A stretch of 64,000 bases of DNA from Oscillospiraceae bacterium (GTDB lineage Bacteria; Bacillota; Clostridia; Oscillospirales; Oscillospiraceae). The notes under the pieces were generated by a model. The model was not told the origin of the DNA and did no database searches. It worked only from the letters and a program-made list of their open reading frames with translations. Positions 48,689 to 57,364 of the stretch are shown here, in pieces. The number at the start of each line of letters is the position of its first letter. Within the stretch, counting starts at the first letter, position 1. The DNA lies in the NCBI GenBank assembly GCA_017622295.1, contig JAGARK010000045.1:1-64000 (forward strand), read 5' to 3'. Made by a program: the position numbers and the translations under genes.

Positions 48689-48937
48689 TTAATATGCCAG
48701 GGAGAAGGCGATCAGTACGATCACAAAAATCAGCATAATGCCGCCGACTACAGCCAGCATGGGCAGGAACATCATTTTCATGGCGTTCCAGAAGGTGCTC
48801 AGCTGCTCTTTCAGGGGGGCGGGAGGTACATATTTCGGACGCTCCGGCATCCGAAAGCCGCCGCTGACATTGGACATATCGGCGATGGTTCTGCCATCAT
48901 CGATGTAGACGATCTTCTCCTTTTTCTGTTTGCCCAT
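48689..48937 (-). CDS. Small single-span membrane protein at the end of the opp operon
   Basis: 82 residues from ATG 48937 (AGGAG upstream): a basic start (MGKQKKEKIVYIDDGRTIADMS), a proline-rich middle and one C-terminal helix (MFLPMLAVVGGIMLIFVIVLIAF). Found directly after oppF by four nt. Seen as a companion of Opp operons in Oscillospirales; role unknown. Confidence 0.75.
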   Translation of the reverse strand: MGKQKKEKIVYIDDGRTIADMSNVSGGFRMPERPKYVPPAPLKEQLSTFWNAMKMMFLPMLAVVGGIMLIFVIVLIAFSLAY

Positions 48938-48941
48938 GGGA

Positions 48942-50027
48942 TCACTCCTGCTCCAGCAGGTGGCAGGCTGCAAAGTGGCCCTCGCCGTATTGTCTGTACT
49001 CGGGCGTCACATGCTTGCAGATTTCCTTGGCATAGGGGCAGCGGGTGTGGAACCGGCAGCCCTTGGGAGGATTCGCAGGAGAGGGAATGTCGCCCTCCAG
49101 CTTGATCCGCTCGGTCTTGGCGGTGGGATCGGGGTTGGGAACGGCAGAGAACAGAGCCTTGGTGTAAGGATGCAGGGGACTCCGGAAAATATCCTCCTTG
49201 GTGCCGAACTCCATGACCGCACCCAGGTACATGACCAGGATCTTGTCGGAGATGAACTTGACGACGGACAGGTCATGGGAGATGAAGACGTAAGCCAGGT
49301 TCATGTCCCGCTGCAGCTTTTTCAGCAGGTTGATGATCTGAGCCTGAATGGAAACGTCCAGGGCGGAAACGGGCTCATCACAGATGACCAGCTTGGGGTT
49401 GACGGACAGGGCGCGGGCGATACAGATTCTCTGGCGCTGACCGCCGGAGAACTCGTGGGGATACCGCTCGAAGTAGTAATCCCGCAGGCCACACTTTTCC
49501 ATCAGCTCCAGAACATAGTCCTTCACCTGATCCTTGGGCACAATGCCGTGGACCTCCACGGGCTCAGAGAGGATACCGCCGACGGTATCTCTGGGGGGCA
49601 GGGAGGAATAGGGATCCTGGAAGATGATCTGCATCTCCTTACGGATCTGGCGCATCTGCTTGGAATCAAAATGGGTGATGTCCTGGCCATTGAAGATGAT
49701 CTGGCCGCCGGAAGGCTCATGGAGCTTCAGGATGGCACGGCCGGTGGTGGTCTTGCCGCAGCCGGACTCACCGACGATGCCCAGGGTCTCGCCGGACTTC
49801 AGCTTGAAGGAGACGTCATCGACAGCCACCAGTTCCCGGGTGACCTTGCCGGTGAAAGTCTTCTTCATGGGGAAGCACTTGCGCAGATGGCGGACCTCCA
49901 GAATGCAGTCGGGATCGAAGGGCTGCTTGAGGTCCTCTTCGATTCTCGCCTGACGCTTTGCCAGGTACTCCGCAGCCAGCGCTGCGTCATCATAGACGGG
50001 AGTCACATTTTCTTTTGTATCAGCCAT
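48942..50027 (-). CDS. oppF: Oligopeptide ABC transporter ATP-binding protein OppF
   Basis: 361 residues from ATG 50027 (GAGGAG upstream). Walker A GESGCGKTT, signature FSGGQRQR, Walker B VICDEPVSALD, and the C-terminal OppF/DppF extension with the Cys-rich end (GCRFHTRCPYAKEICKHV) that can bind a 4Fe-4S cluster or zinc. Overlaps the 3' end of oppD. Confidence 0.95.
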   Translation of the reverse strand: MADTKENVTPVYDDAALAAEYLAKRQARIEEDLKQPFDPDCILEVRHLRKCFPMKKTFTGKVTRELVAVDDVSFKLKSGETLGIVGESGCGKTTTGRAILKLHEPSGGQIIFNGQDITHFDSKQMRQIRKEMQIIFQDPYSSLPPRDTVGGILSEPVEVHGIVPKDQVKDYVLELMEKCGLRDYYFERYPHEFSGGQRQRICIARALSVNPKLVICDEPVSALDVSIQAQIINLLKKLQRDMNLAYVFISHDLSVVKFISDKILVMYLGAVMEFGTKEDIFRSPLHPYTKALFSAVPNPDPTAKTERIKLEGDIPSPANPPKGCRFHTRCPYAKEICKHVTPEYRQYGEGHFAACHLLEQE

Positions 50028-51243
50028 TGTTCTTCTCCTCGTCATACAGATGACATGCGACAAAGTGAGTGGGGCTCACCTGCACCATGCCGGGGTAATC
50101 GCCGGAGCACTTCCTGGTGCACATTGCGCATCTTTCCTTGAAATAGCAGTAGCCCGGCATATTGATGGGGTTGGGAACGTTGCCGGGGATGTTGTACAGC
50201 TCGGTGCCGTCGTCCAGGTTCATGGTGGGCTTGGACTTCTGCAGGCCGATGGTGTAGGGATGCTTGGGATCCTGGAAGATCTCGTAGACAGTGCCCTTCT
50301 CGATGACCTTGCCGGCGTACATGACCACAACGTAGTCCGCCATCTCGGCGATGACGCCCAGGTCGTGGGTGATCAGCAGGATGGAGCCGTCGATCTTGTT
50401 CTTGATGTCCTGCAGCAGGTCCAGGATCTGAGCCTGAATGGTCACGTCCAGAGCGGTGGTGGGCTCGTCGGCGATGATCAGGCGGGGCTCAGCAGCCAGG
50501 GCCATGGCGATCATGACTCTCTGGCGCATACCGCCGGACAGCTCATGGGGGAAAGCGCCGTAGACATTCTCGGGGATGATGCCAACCAGACGGAGCATCT
50601 CCTCAGACTTGGCCTTAGCCATTTCCTTGGTGGCGCCGGGGATGTGGAAGAAGGTGACCTCGTCCAGCTGCTCACCGATGGTGAACACAGGGTTCAGGGA
50701 GGTCATGGGCTCCTGGAAGATCATGGCGATCTGCTTGCCGCGGATGCGATGGATCTCATGGATGGGCATCTTGGCGATGTCGTAGACCTTGTCCACCATC
50801 TCATACTCGGTGGTGCTGCCGGCCTTCAGGATGGGCTCGCCCTTCTCGTTGCGCTTATACTCATGGGACTTAAAACGGATGGAGCCGTCCACGATCTGGC
50901 CGGTGGGGCCCTGGATCAGACGCATGACGGACATGGAGGTAACGGACTTGCCGCAGCCGGACTCGCCCACGACGCCCACGACGGCGTTCTTGGGAACATC
51001 ATAGGAAACGCCGTTTACTGCCTTGACCACGCCCTGCTCCGTAAAGAAGGAGGTGTGCAGATCTTCGATCTCCAGAATGTTCTCAGGGTTTTTCATCTCA
51101 GTGAGGAATTCGGATTCCTCGCACTTGCGGTTCTTGTAGGCCTCCAGACGCTTCATTTCCTGAGCGTTGGACTTGGCAATGGCCTTGATCTCCTTGTTGG
51201 TGAGATAATTGCGAGTGCCCTTTTCTTTTTTGAAAATACTCAT
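50020..51243 (-). CDS. oppD: Oligopeptide ABC transporter ATP-binding protein OppD
   Basis: 407 residues. Walker [18 protein letters not shown], Walker [11 protein letters not shown], end with Cys cluster ([15 protein letters not shown]). An N-terminal extension of about 50 residues ([18 protein letters not shown]) precedes the ABC core. Couples ATP hydrolysis to peptide uptake with OppF. Confidence 0.95.
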   Translation of the reverse strand: MSIFKKEKGTRNYLTNKEIKAIAKSNAQEMKRLEAYKNRKCEESEFLTEMKNPENILEIEDLHTSFFTEQGVVKAVNGVSYDVPKNAVVGVVGESGCGKSVTSMSVMRLIQGPTGQIVDGSIRFKSHEYKRNEKGEPILKAGSTTEYEMVDKVYDIAKMPIHEIHRIRGKQIAMIFQEPMTSLNPVFTIGEQLDEVTFFHIPGATKEMAKAKSEEMLRLVGIIPENVYGAFPHELSGGMRQRVMIAMALAAEPRLIIADEPTTALDVTIQAQILDLLQDIKNKIDGSILLITHDLGVIAEMADYVVVMYAGKVIEKGTVYEIFQDPKHPYTIGLQKSKPTMNLDDGTELYNIPGNVPNPINMPGYCYFKERCAMCTRKCSGDYPGMVQVSPTHFVACHLYDEEKNNG

Positions 51244-51246
51244 AGC

Positions 51247-52320
51247 TTATCTCCTCGCTTTCGGGTCAAGGGCGTCACGAAGACCGTCGCCCACAAAGTT
51301 GAAGCCCAGAACAGCGATGACGATACAAACGCCGGCAGGCACCCAGACATTCAGATGATTCTGCAGAATGTCCTGGTTGGTGGAAATGATGTTGATCATG
51401 CTGCCCCATGCTGCGTAGGGAGCCTTGACGCCCAGGTTCAGATAGGACAGGGTTGCTTCGTAGAGGATCATGCTGCCCAGGCTCAGAGACATCTGAACGA
51501 TCAGCTGGGGCATGACGTTGGGGATCAGGTGCTTGAAGATCTTGCGGCTGGTGGAGTAGCCCATGGCTTCCGCAGCCACCATGTACTCCTGCTCACGCAG
51601 GGACAGGATCTGACCTCTGACCAGACGGGCGGTGCCGGTCCAGGAAATGAAGGTCAGGTAGATCATCAGCAGGTAAATGCGGTACTTGGCGTCGATGTCG
51701 GAGGCATCCAGAATGGTGCTGATGATCAGCAGAATGGGGACGCCGGGCAGGCACATCAGAACGTCGCAGATACGCATGATCAGATTGTCGATCCAGCCGC
51801 CGAAGAAGCCTGCAATACCGCCCAGGATAACGCCCAGGATGGTGATCAGGAAAACGGCGATGAAGCTGACAGTCAGGGAAATACGGCCGCCGTACATCAG
51901 ACGCACGAAGATATCATAGCCCTCGTTGTCGGTGCCCATGATATGCTCGGAGGAAGCAGTGGCCAGGAAATTGTCCTTCAGATACTTTTCAGTAGTCTGG
52001 CGGACGGTGTACTCCGCACCGCCTACGGTGTAGGTGGTTTCGGAAATGGCGTATTCGGTCTTGCCGCTTTCATCCAGCTCGATCTCACCCCACTTGGTGT
52101 CGTCGGAGTAATCGGCAGTGGTGTCCGCGAAGAACAGCGGACCCACAAAGCTGAACAGGAAGAGGCTGATGACCATCACAAGGCCCAGAATACTGAGCTT
52201 GGACCGGAAGAACCGGCGGACCACCATGCGGGTGGGAGACATGAGCCGGACATTTTTGTCCAGAGGCACTTCGGTATCGACAACTTCAGGCTCTGCCTGC
52301 TTGTTTTTCAGTTCGTCCAT
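51247..52320 (-). CDS. oppC: Oligopeptide ABC transporter permease OppC
   Basis: 357 residues. N-terminal leader (MSPTRMVVRRFFRSKLSILGLVMVISLFLF), about five later helices, EAA loop REQEYMVAAEAMGYSTSRKIFKHLIPN. A longer-than-usual external segment (about 75-125) follows helix 1. Start ATG 52320. Confidence 0.95.
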   Translation of the reverse strand: MDELKNKQAEPEVVDTEVPLDKNVRLMSPTRMVVRRFFRSKLSILGLVMVISLFLFSFVGPLFFADTTADYSDDTKWGEIELDESGKTEYAISETTYTVGGAEYTVRQTTEKYLKDNFLATASSEHIMGTDNEGYDIFVRLMYGGRISLTVSFIAVFLITILGVILGGIAGFFGGWIDNLIMRICDVLMCLPGVPILLIISTILDASDIDAKYRIYLLMIYLTFISWTGTARLVRGQILSLREQEYMVAAEAMGYSTSRKIFKHLIPNVMPQLIVQMSLSLGSMILYEATLSYLNLGVKAPYAAWGSMINIISTNQDILQNHLNVWVPAGVCIVIAVLGFNFVGDGLRDALDPKARR

Positions 52321-52332
52321 AATGTGCCTCCT

Positions 52333-53325
52333 TTACTCAAGTTTGACTCTGGGGTCAACCACGCCGTACATCAGGTCGGCAAGCAATACACCCAGGACAC
52401 TCAGCATGGCCAGGAACATGTTGTAGCCCATGATGAAGGGGATGTCGCCGCGGTTCATGGCGTCCAGCGCGATGTTACCGATACCGGGCAGGTCAAAGAC
52501 CTGCTCGGTGATGATGGCGCCGGAGAACAGGCTGGGCAGGAGGCCAGCCAGAGAGGTGACCAGGGGGATCAGGGTGTTGCGGAAGGCGTGCTTGTTGATG
52601 ACGACCTTCTCCTTCAGACCCTTTGCCCGGGCGGTACGGATGTAGTCAGAGTTCAGAACCTCCAGCATGTTGGCTCTGGTCATTCTCATTCTGGCGCCGA
52701 TGGACAGAATCACGATGGTCAGAATGGGGATGAAGCAATGCCGTGCATAGTCGATCAGCAGGGAGATGCCGGTATAGGATGCGGTTGCGTCAACCAGACC
52801 GGAAACCGGGAACCAGCCCAGCTTCAGGGAGAAGATGCTCTTGAGCATCTGGCCGAAGAAGAAGGAAGGCAGGCTGATGCCGATCATGACCAGCACGGTG
52901 ACCACATAGTCCCGGAAGCTGTACTGATGAGTTGCGGCGGTGATGCCAAGAGGGATGGCGATCATGAACTCAAAAATGGTAGCGATCAGAGCGATGGCAA
53001 AGGAAATGCCCATATGCTCCACGATAACCTGTGCCACGGGGATGCCGTAGACAAAGCTGGTACCCAGGTCAAACCGGGCCAGAGCGGCCAACCAGGTGAA
53101 ATAGCCCTTCAGGATGCCCTTCAGGCTGTCGTCTCCCAGGCCGTACATTTCGTACATGGCGGTGACCGTTTCCTCACTGACCGTCGCACCACCCTGGTTG
53201 ATGGCGTTGATCTTGCTCTGAATGAAGTCAACGGGCATCAGCCGGATGAGGAAGTAGATGATCATGGAAACGCCCAGAAGGATCAGGATGGAATATGCGA
53301 TTCGTTTCGCGATATACTTAAACAT
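52333..53325 (-). CDS. oppB: Oligopeptide ABC transporter permease OppB
   Basis: 330 residues. Start FKYIAKRIAYSILILLGVSMIIYFLIRLMP is typical of OppB/DppB; EAA loop NSDYIRTARAKGLKEKVVINKHAFRN. Forms the channel with OppC. Confidence 0.95.
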   Translation of the reverse strand: MFKYIAKRIAYSILILLGVSMIIYFLIRLMPVDFIQSKINAINQGGATVSEETVTAMYEMYGLGDDSLKGILKGYFTWLAALARFDLGTSFVYGIPVAQVIVEHMGISFAIALIATIFEFMIAIPLGITAATHQYSFRDYVVTVLVMIGISLPSFFFGQMLKSIFSLKLGWFPVSGLVDATASYTGISLLIDYARHCFIPILTIVILSIGARMRMTRANMLEVLNSDYIRTARAKGLKEKVVINKHAFRNTLIPLVTSLAGLLPSLFSGAIITEQVFDLPGIGNIALDAMNRGDIPFIMGYNMFLAMLSVLGVLLADLMYGVVDPRVKLE

Positions 53326-53340
53326 TTAATCACTCCGCTC

Positions 53341-55911
53341 TTACTTGGCGAATTCGATTTCCCAGATGCGGTCCAGGGGGGAGGAGTAGGGGTTCATCTC
53401 GGACTCCTCGGGCATGCTGGAGGAGTTGATGATCTTGGAGTTGTAAGCGTACAGAACACTACGCTGGTAAACGGGCAGCTCGATGGCCAGATCCAGGATC
53501 TGCTCCATGCACTGCTGGTACAGCTCGGCACGGACAGCCTTGTCGTTGGTCTCACGGGCCTCGTCGATCAGGTCGGACAGATCATCCAGGATGCTCATTT
53601 CTTCAGCGGAGCCGCTGGTCTTGATGTAGTTGTAGCCCCATGCCAGGGTGGAGGTAGCGGAGGAGTCCTTGTGGTAGACCTGATACATATCGGGGTCCAG
53701 AGCGGAGGACCATGCTGCTGCCCAGACTTCCAGAGAACCGGTGTTGATCTTGGTCAGAGCCTGGGTGTCACAGACGACCTCAACCTCCCAGCCCAGTTCG
53801 TTCAGCAGGTTTGCTGCGTCACGGAAGACCTTGTAGGTGGGGTGATCCTGCAGGGAGGAGCCTGCGATGGTGAAGGTGACCTTCAGGGAGCTGTCGCCTG
53901 CGCTGACGCCTGCTTCCTGCATGTACTTTTCAATGTTGCTGCGGGCGATGTCCTGATTCCAGGTGCCCAGCTGGGGATAATCGAAGCCGTTGTCGGTGCG
54001 GTCATCGCCGGTGGGATGTGCCCAGGAGACCAGGGACATGGGCCAGTAGATCTGAGAAGCGGTACCGGCACGGTAGTAGTCCAGTGCCAGAGAGGTATTC
54101 ATGGCGCACATGATAGCCTTACGCAGGTTGATGTCGTTGATCTTGGCGGAGTTGACGCCGATGTAACCGTAACCCAGCTGGTCGGTGGTCAGGGTGATCA
54201 TGCCCTTGGAAGCCAGCTTCTCCAGCTTCTCGTAGTTGTCGGTGGTCAGAAAGGGGGAGATGTAGTGGACGGTGCCGCTCTCCAGAGCAGCGATGGCGTT
54301 GTTGGAGGAGACGACCTGGTAACGGATCTTTTCGATCTTGGCGTTCTCCAGTCCCTCACCGACGGTGGTGAAGTTCTCGTTGGCCTTGAAGTAGACAACG
54401 TTATTGGTGTAGAAGGTGCTCTCGCCAGCCTCGCCGTTGGAAGCGTCGGTAGCCTTGTAGGCGCCGGCACCCATGGGGATCTTGATGTTTCTGGTGGACT
54501 GAATGGTGTCGGTCATGAAGTCGTAGCTTGCGAACTCAACGCCGAACTTGTTGTTGGCGATGTCAACTGCAACGGAGCTGCCCTCGCCGTAGTAGTGCTG
54601 GGGAGCGACGGTGAAGGAGAAGTTCCAGATTGCCTTGGGGTCAACGCCGTCGATGGTGATCTGCAGAACGTCGTACTCGCCCTCGTTGGCGACGGTGCCG
54701 TCCTCATTGTGGGCAGAAGCAATAACGTAATCGGTGCCACCCACGGTGATGGTGGAGCCTGCGGCATCGGTGTGGCCCAGAGAGACGATGCCCTCGATGG
54801 ACTCAACAGCCAGGCTGCCGTCGCTTGCGACGTTCTCGTGCAGGATGACTTCCTTGGCCTTTGCGGTGTACTCGGTCATCAGAGTGTTGGCAGTGCCCCA
54901 GTACTGCAGAACGATGTTCAGCTGACGGGCGATGACGTCATTGTAGACGTAGTCGATGGCAGCTTCCTTGCTGTTGACGCTGGAAGGATACTGGGGAGTC
55001 AGGGTCTCGATGGTGGTACGGTCGATCTTGCCGTCAGCGCCTTCGGCGTACTTGACTTCCACATAGCCTTCGGTGTACATGAAGCAGAAGATCTCGTCCT
55101 TGAATTCCTCGTGGGACTTATAGGGCTCATCGGTGAAGGACTCCTGGGCGCCGGTGTAGTCGGACTCCAGCTCTTCCTTGAACAGCTTCAGAGCGTACTC
55201 GTAGTCAGCCAGCAGGTCCTCGTTGGTGATCTCGGAGGGGTTGTTGGAGATGGCGGACTTGTAGCCGGAGCTGATGGAGTGGGCAGCGATGGCGGACTTC
55301 ATAGCCTCGTAGCCGACTTCGCTGGTGACGGAAGCCTTGATCTCAGAGTTGAACAGGTTGACCAGCTCGTTGACACGGGCCTGGGCTCTGGAGGTAGCCT
55401 GGGAGGAGATCAAATCGTCGCTGTCGGAGGAGCCGGAGCCGACGGTCTGGGTGCGGTACTCGCTCAGACCGATAATGTCAGTGGAGTACATGGTGTTGGA
55501 ACCGGTGTAGACAGGATCCAGGTAGACATACATGTTGAACAGCACGTCTTCCATGGTCAGGGGATGGCCATCGGAGAACAGGATGCCGTTCTTCAGGACG
55601 AAGTTATAGGTAACAGTGCCGTCCTTGTTTTCGACGATCTCGTAGTCCTTAACGACAACGGCTTCGTTGTCGCCGTAGGCAACTTCGATTTCGCCATTAA
55701 CGTAGTCAGCGCCCAGCATGCCGATCTGGGTCATGCTGACGATGGTTCCGTCAGCGGCAGCGGTGTAATAGAAGGGGTTAAACAGGCCGTCCAGCTGCTC
55801 GGTCATGATGACGAAGGCGTCAGCGGAAGAGCTTCCGCAGCCGGAGAACATGGCGGCCATACTGATGCACAAGGTCATGCACAGAATCAGGGACAAAATT
55901 CTTTTGCTCAT
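53341..55911 (-). CDS. oppA: Peptide ABC transporter substrate-binding lipoprotein (SBP family 5), extended
   Basis: 856 residues, against about 530-600 in typical OppA. Lipobox FSGCG at about residue 25. Recognisable SBP_bac_5 blocks: NGILFSDGHPLTMEDVLFNMYVYLDP, a central substrate lobe (LGYGYIGVNSAKINDINLRKAIMCAMNTSLALDYY), and a C-terminal LAIELPVYQRSVLYAYNSK. The excess lies after the first lobe (about 160-400), a Glu/Lys-rich helical insert. Captures peptides outside the membrane for OppBC. Confidence 0.92.
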   Translation of the reverse strand: MSKRILSLILCMTLCISMAAMFSGCGSSSADAFVIMTEQLDGLFNPFYYTAAADGTIVSMTQIGMLGADYVNGEIEVAYGDNEAVVVKDYEIVENKDGTVTYNFVLKNGILFSDGHPLTMEDVLFNMYVYLDPVYTGSNTMYSTDIIGLSEYRTQTVGSGSSDSDDLISSQATSRAQARVNELVNLFNSEIKASVTSEVGYEAMKSAIAAHSISSGYKSAISNNPSEITNEDLLADYEYALKLFKEELESDYTGAQESFTDEPYKSHEEFKDEIFCFMYTEGYVEVKYAEGADGKIDRTTIETLTPQYPSSVNSKEAAIDYVYNDVIARQLNIVLQYWGTANTLMTEYTAKAKEVILHENVASDGSLAVESIEGIVSLGHTDAAGSTITVGGTDYVIASAHNEDGTVANEGEYDVLQITIDGVDPKAIWNFSFTVAPQHYYGEGSSVAVDIANNKFGVEFASYDFMTDTIQSTRNIKIPMGAGAYKATDASNGEAGESTFYTNNVVYFKANENFTTVGEGLENAKIEKIRYQVVSSNNAIAALESGTVHYISPFLTTDNYEKLEKLASKGMITLTTDQLGYGYIGVNSAKINDINLRKAIMCAMNTSLALDYYRAGTASQIYWPMSLVSWAHPTGDDRTDNGFDYPQLGTWNQDIARSNIEKYMQEAGVSAGDSSLKVTFTIAGSSLQDHPTYKVFRDAANLLNELGWEVEVVCDTQALTKINTGSLEVWAAAWSSALDPDMYQVYHKDSSATSTLAWGYNYIKTSGSAEEMSILDDLSDLIDEARETNDKAVRAELYQQCMEQILDLAIELPVYQRSVLYAYNSKIINSSSMPEESEMNPYSSPLDRIWEIEFAK

Positions 55912-55962
55912 GGTTTCGCTCCTTTTGATATTTTATTTGGAAATGTGTTTGTCCGCATTTCG

Positions 55963-57279
55963 TTATTGATTCACAAATACCACCGTCACACTGTTTTCTT
56001 CCACGGTGATGGTCAGCAGTTCAGGGGAATCGCCCACTGCTGCACAGCTGATGCCGGAGTAATCCAGCTGGGAGGCGTCACCCATACCGCACAGCAGGCC
56101 AATGACATAGTCATCCACGCCAAAGTAGCAGCCGGAGTCGATCTGCAGGATACTGCCCAGGATCTGAACATCCGTCAGCACGGCCTCAGAGGACAGGCTG
56201 CCGGTCAACAGGCCGAAGCTGGTACCGGCCATACGGGCGCCGGCCTTGATGGTAAAGGTAACGTTTTCGAGGGTCAGACCGGTGATCTCAGCGGTTTCGG
56301 TCAGGGCGCCGAAGAGGCCGGCGTTGACCTTTGCGTTGTTGGTCTGAATAACTTCAATGTTGGAGAAGGTGTGGCCGTTGCCCTGGATGGAGCCGGCGAA
56401 GCTGCCGTACATCAGGGAGGTGGGCCAGATTTCCTCGGCAAAGTCCAGGTCGGCATGGATGACATAGTTGCCGTTGACGCTGGCATTGTCCAGGAACTGC
56501 TCGACATTATAGATGTGGTACCACTCACCCTCGGTCCAGTCCACATACAGCTTCATGATATGGTCCTGAGCGGTGCCGTCCGTATAGTTGATGGTGCCGC
56601 TGTGGGTGATGGTCTCAGTCTCCACGGGCTCGGCGCCTGCGGCGTCATAGTAGACACCACTGAAGGTGTAGCCGGAGCGTTCGGGGAAATGATACATTTC
56701 GATGGCGCCGGTCTCTTCATCCCAGGCAGGGATCTTCAGAGCATCGGCGGTGGTGGGATTGAATGCATAGCTGTCCAGATACTCTCCGGAATCCAGATTA
56801 TAAAACTCAATCTCAAACATGGGGACCCAGGCTGCATACAGAGTCACGACGGGCTCTGCGGAAGTATGGGCTTCTTCTGCGTTGACAGCCAGAATGTCGG
56901 ATTCGAAATCCCATTTTCCGGCATAGGTATAGGTGCCGTCAGCCTGCTCGATACGCTCGGTGTACCAACCGGCCAGGAAATAGCCGTTGTTGACGGCGGT
57001 AAAGGCGTCATTGCCTCTGCGGGAATCATCGGGAGACAGCAGTGCGATTTCCGCATTGCCGTTGTTATCCGGAGTCATGCCGGAAATGTTGTAGGAGTCC
57101 ACGATCACGGAGGTGTTCGTGGTGAAGATACCGCCGTTGGCGTCGTATCTGACGCTGACGTTGTAGCCTTCGGCGTCGTTGACCTCGTAGGGGTTTGCTT
57201 CCTCGGCACAGCCGGTAACAAACATCACGGTCACCAGAAGAAGGCACGCTGTCAGCAAAGCTTTGATTTTACGATTCAT
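55963..57279 (-). CDS. Surface lipoprotein with InlB-type and GLUG-type repeats
   Basis: 438 residues from ATG 57279 (AAAGGA upstream; ATG 57288 is too close to it). Lipobox FVTGCAEE. N-terminal Listeria-Bacteroides repeat (VRYDANGGIFTTNT, GYFLAGWYTE, TLYAAWVP), a second such unit (PERSGYTFSGVYYDAAG), then GNGHTFSNIEVIQ and AGLFGAL units like GLUG repeats. Likely an exposed adhesive or sugar-binding protein. It lies between the subtilase and the peptide transporter on one strand. Confidence 0.85.
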   Translation of the reverse strand: MNRKIKALLTACLLLVTVMFVTGCAEEANPYEVNDAEGYNVSVRYDANGGIFTTNTSVIVDSYNISGMTPDNNGNAEIALLSPDDSRRGNDAFTAVNNGYFLAGWYTERIEQADGTYTYAGKWDFESDILAVNAEEAHTSAEPVVTLYAAWVPMFEIEFYNLDSGEYLDSYAFNPTTADALKIPAWDEETGAIEMYHFPERSGYTFSGVYYDAAGAEPVETETITHSGTINYTDGTAQDHIMKLYVDWTEGEWYHIYNVEQFLDNASVNGNYVIHADLDFAEEIWPTSLMYGSFAGSIQGNGHTFSNIEVIQTNNAKVNAGLFGALTETAEITGLTLENVTFTIKAGARMAGTSFGLLTGSLSSEAVLTDVQILGSILQIDSGCYFGVDDYVIGLLCGMGDASQLDYSGISCAAVGDSPELLTITVEENSVTVVFVNQ

Positions 57280-57364
57280 GTAACGCATCTTCCTTTAAAT
57301 ACACGCGGACGCTCCGGGTGCCGCAGCCGGTTTCCCGACTGCGGCTTATCGGAGTGTCATTCAT

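Noticed and set aside
57300..57360. Hairpin between subtilase and lipoprotein genes as an operon terminator
   Set aside because: GCCGCAG/CTGCGGC stem has no T run on the minus strand, so I do not call termination there.
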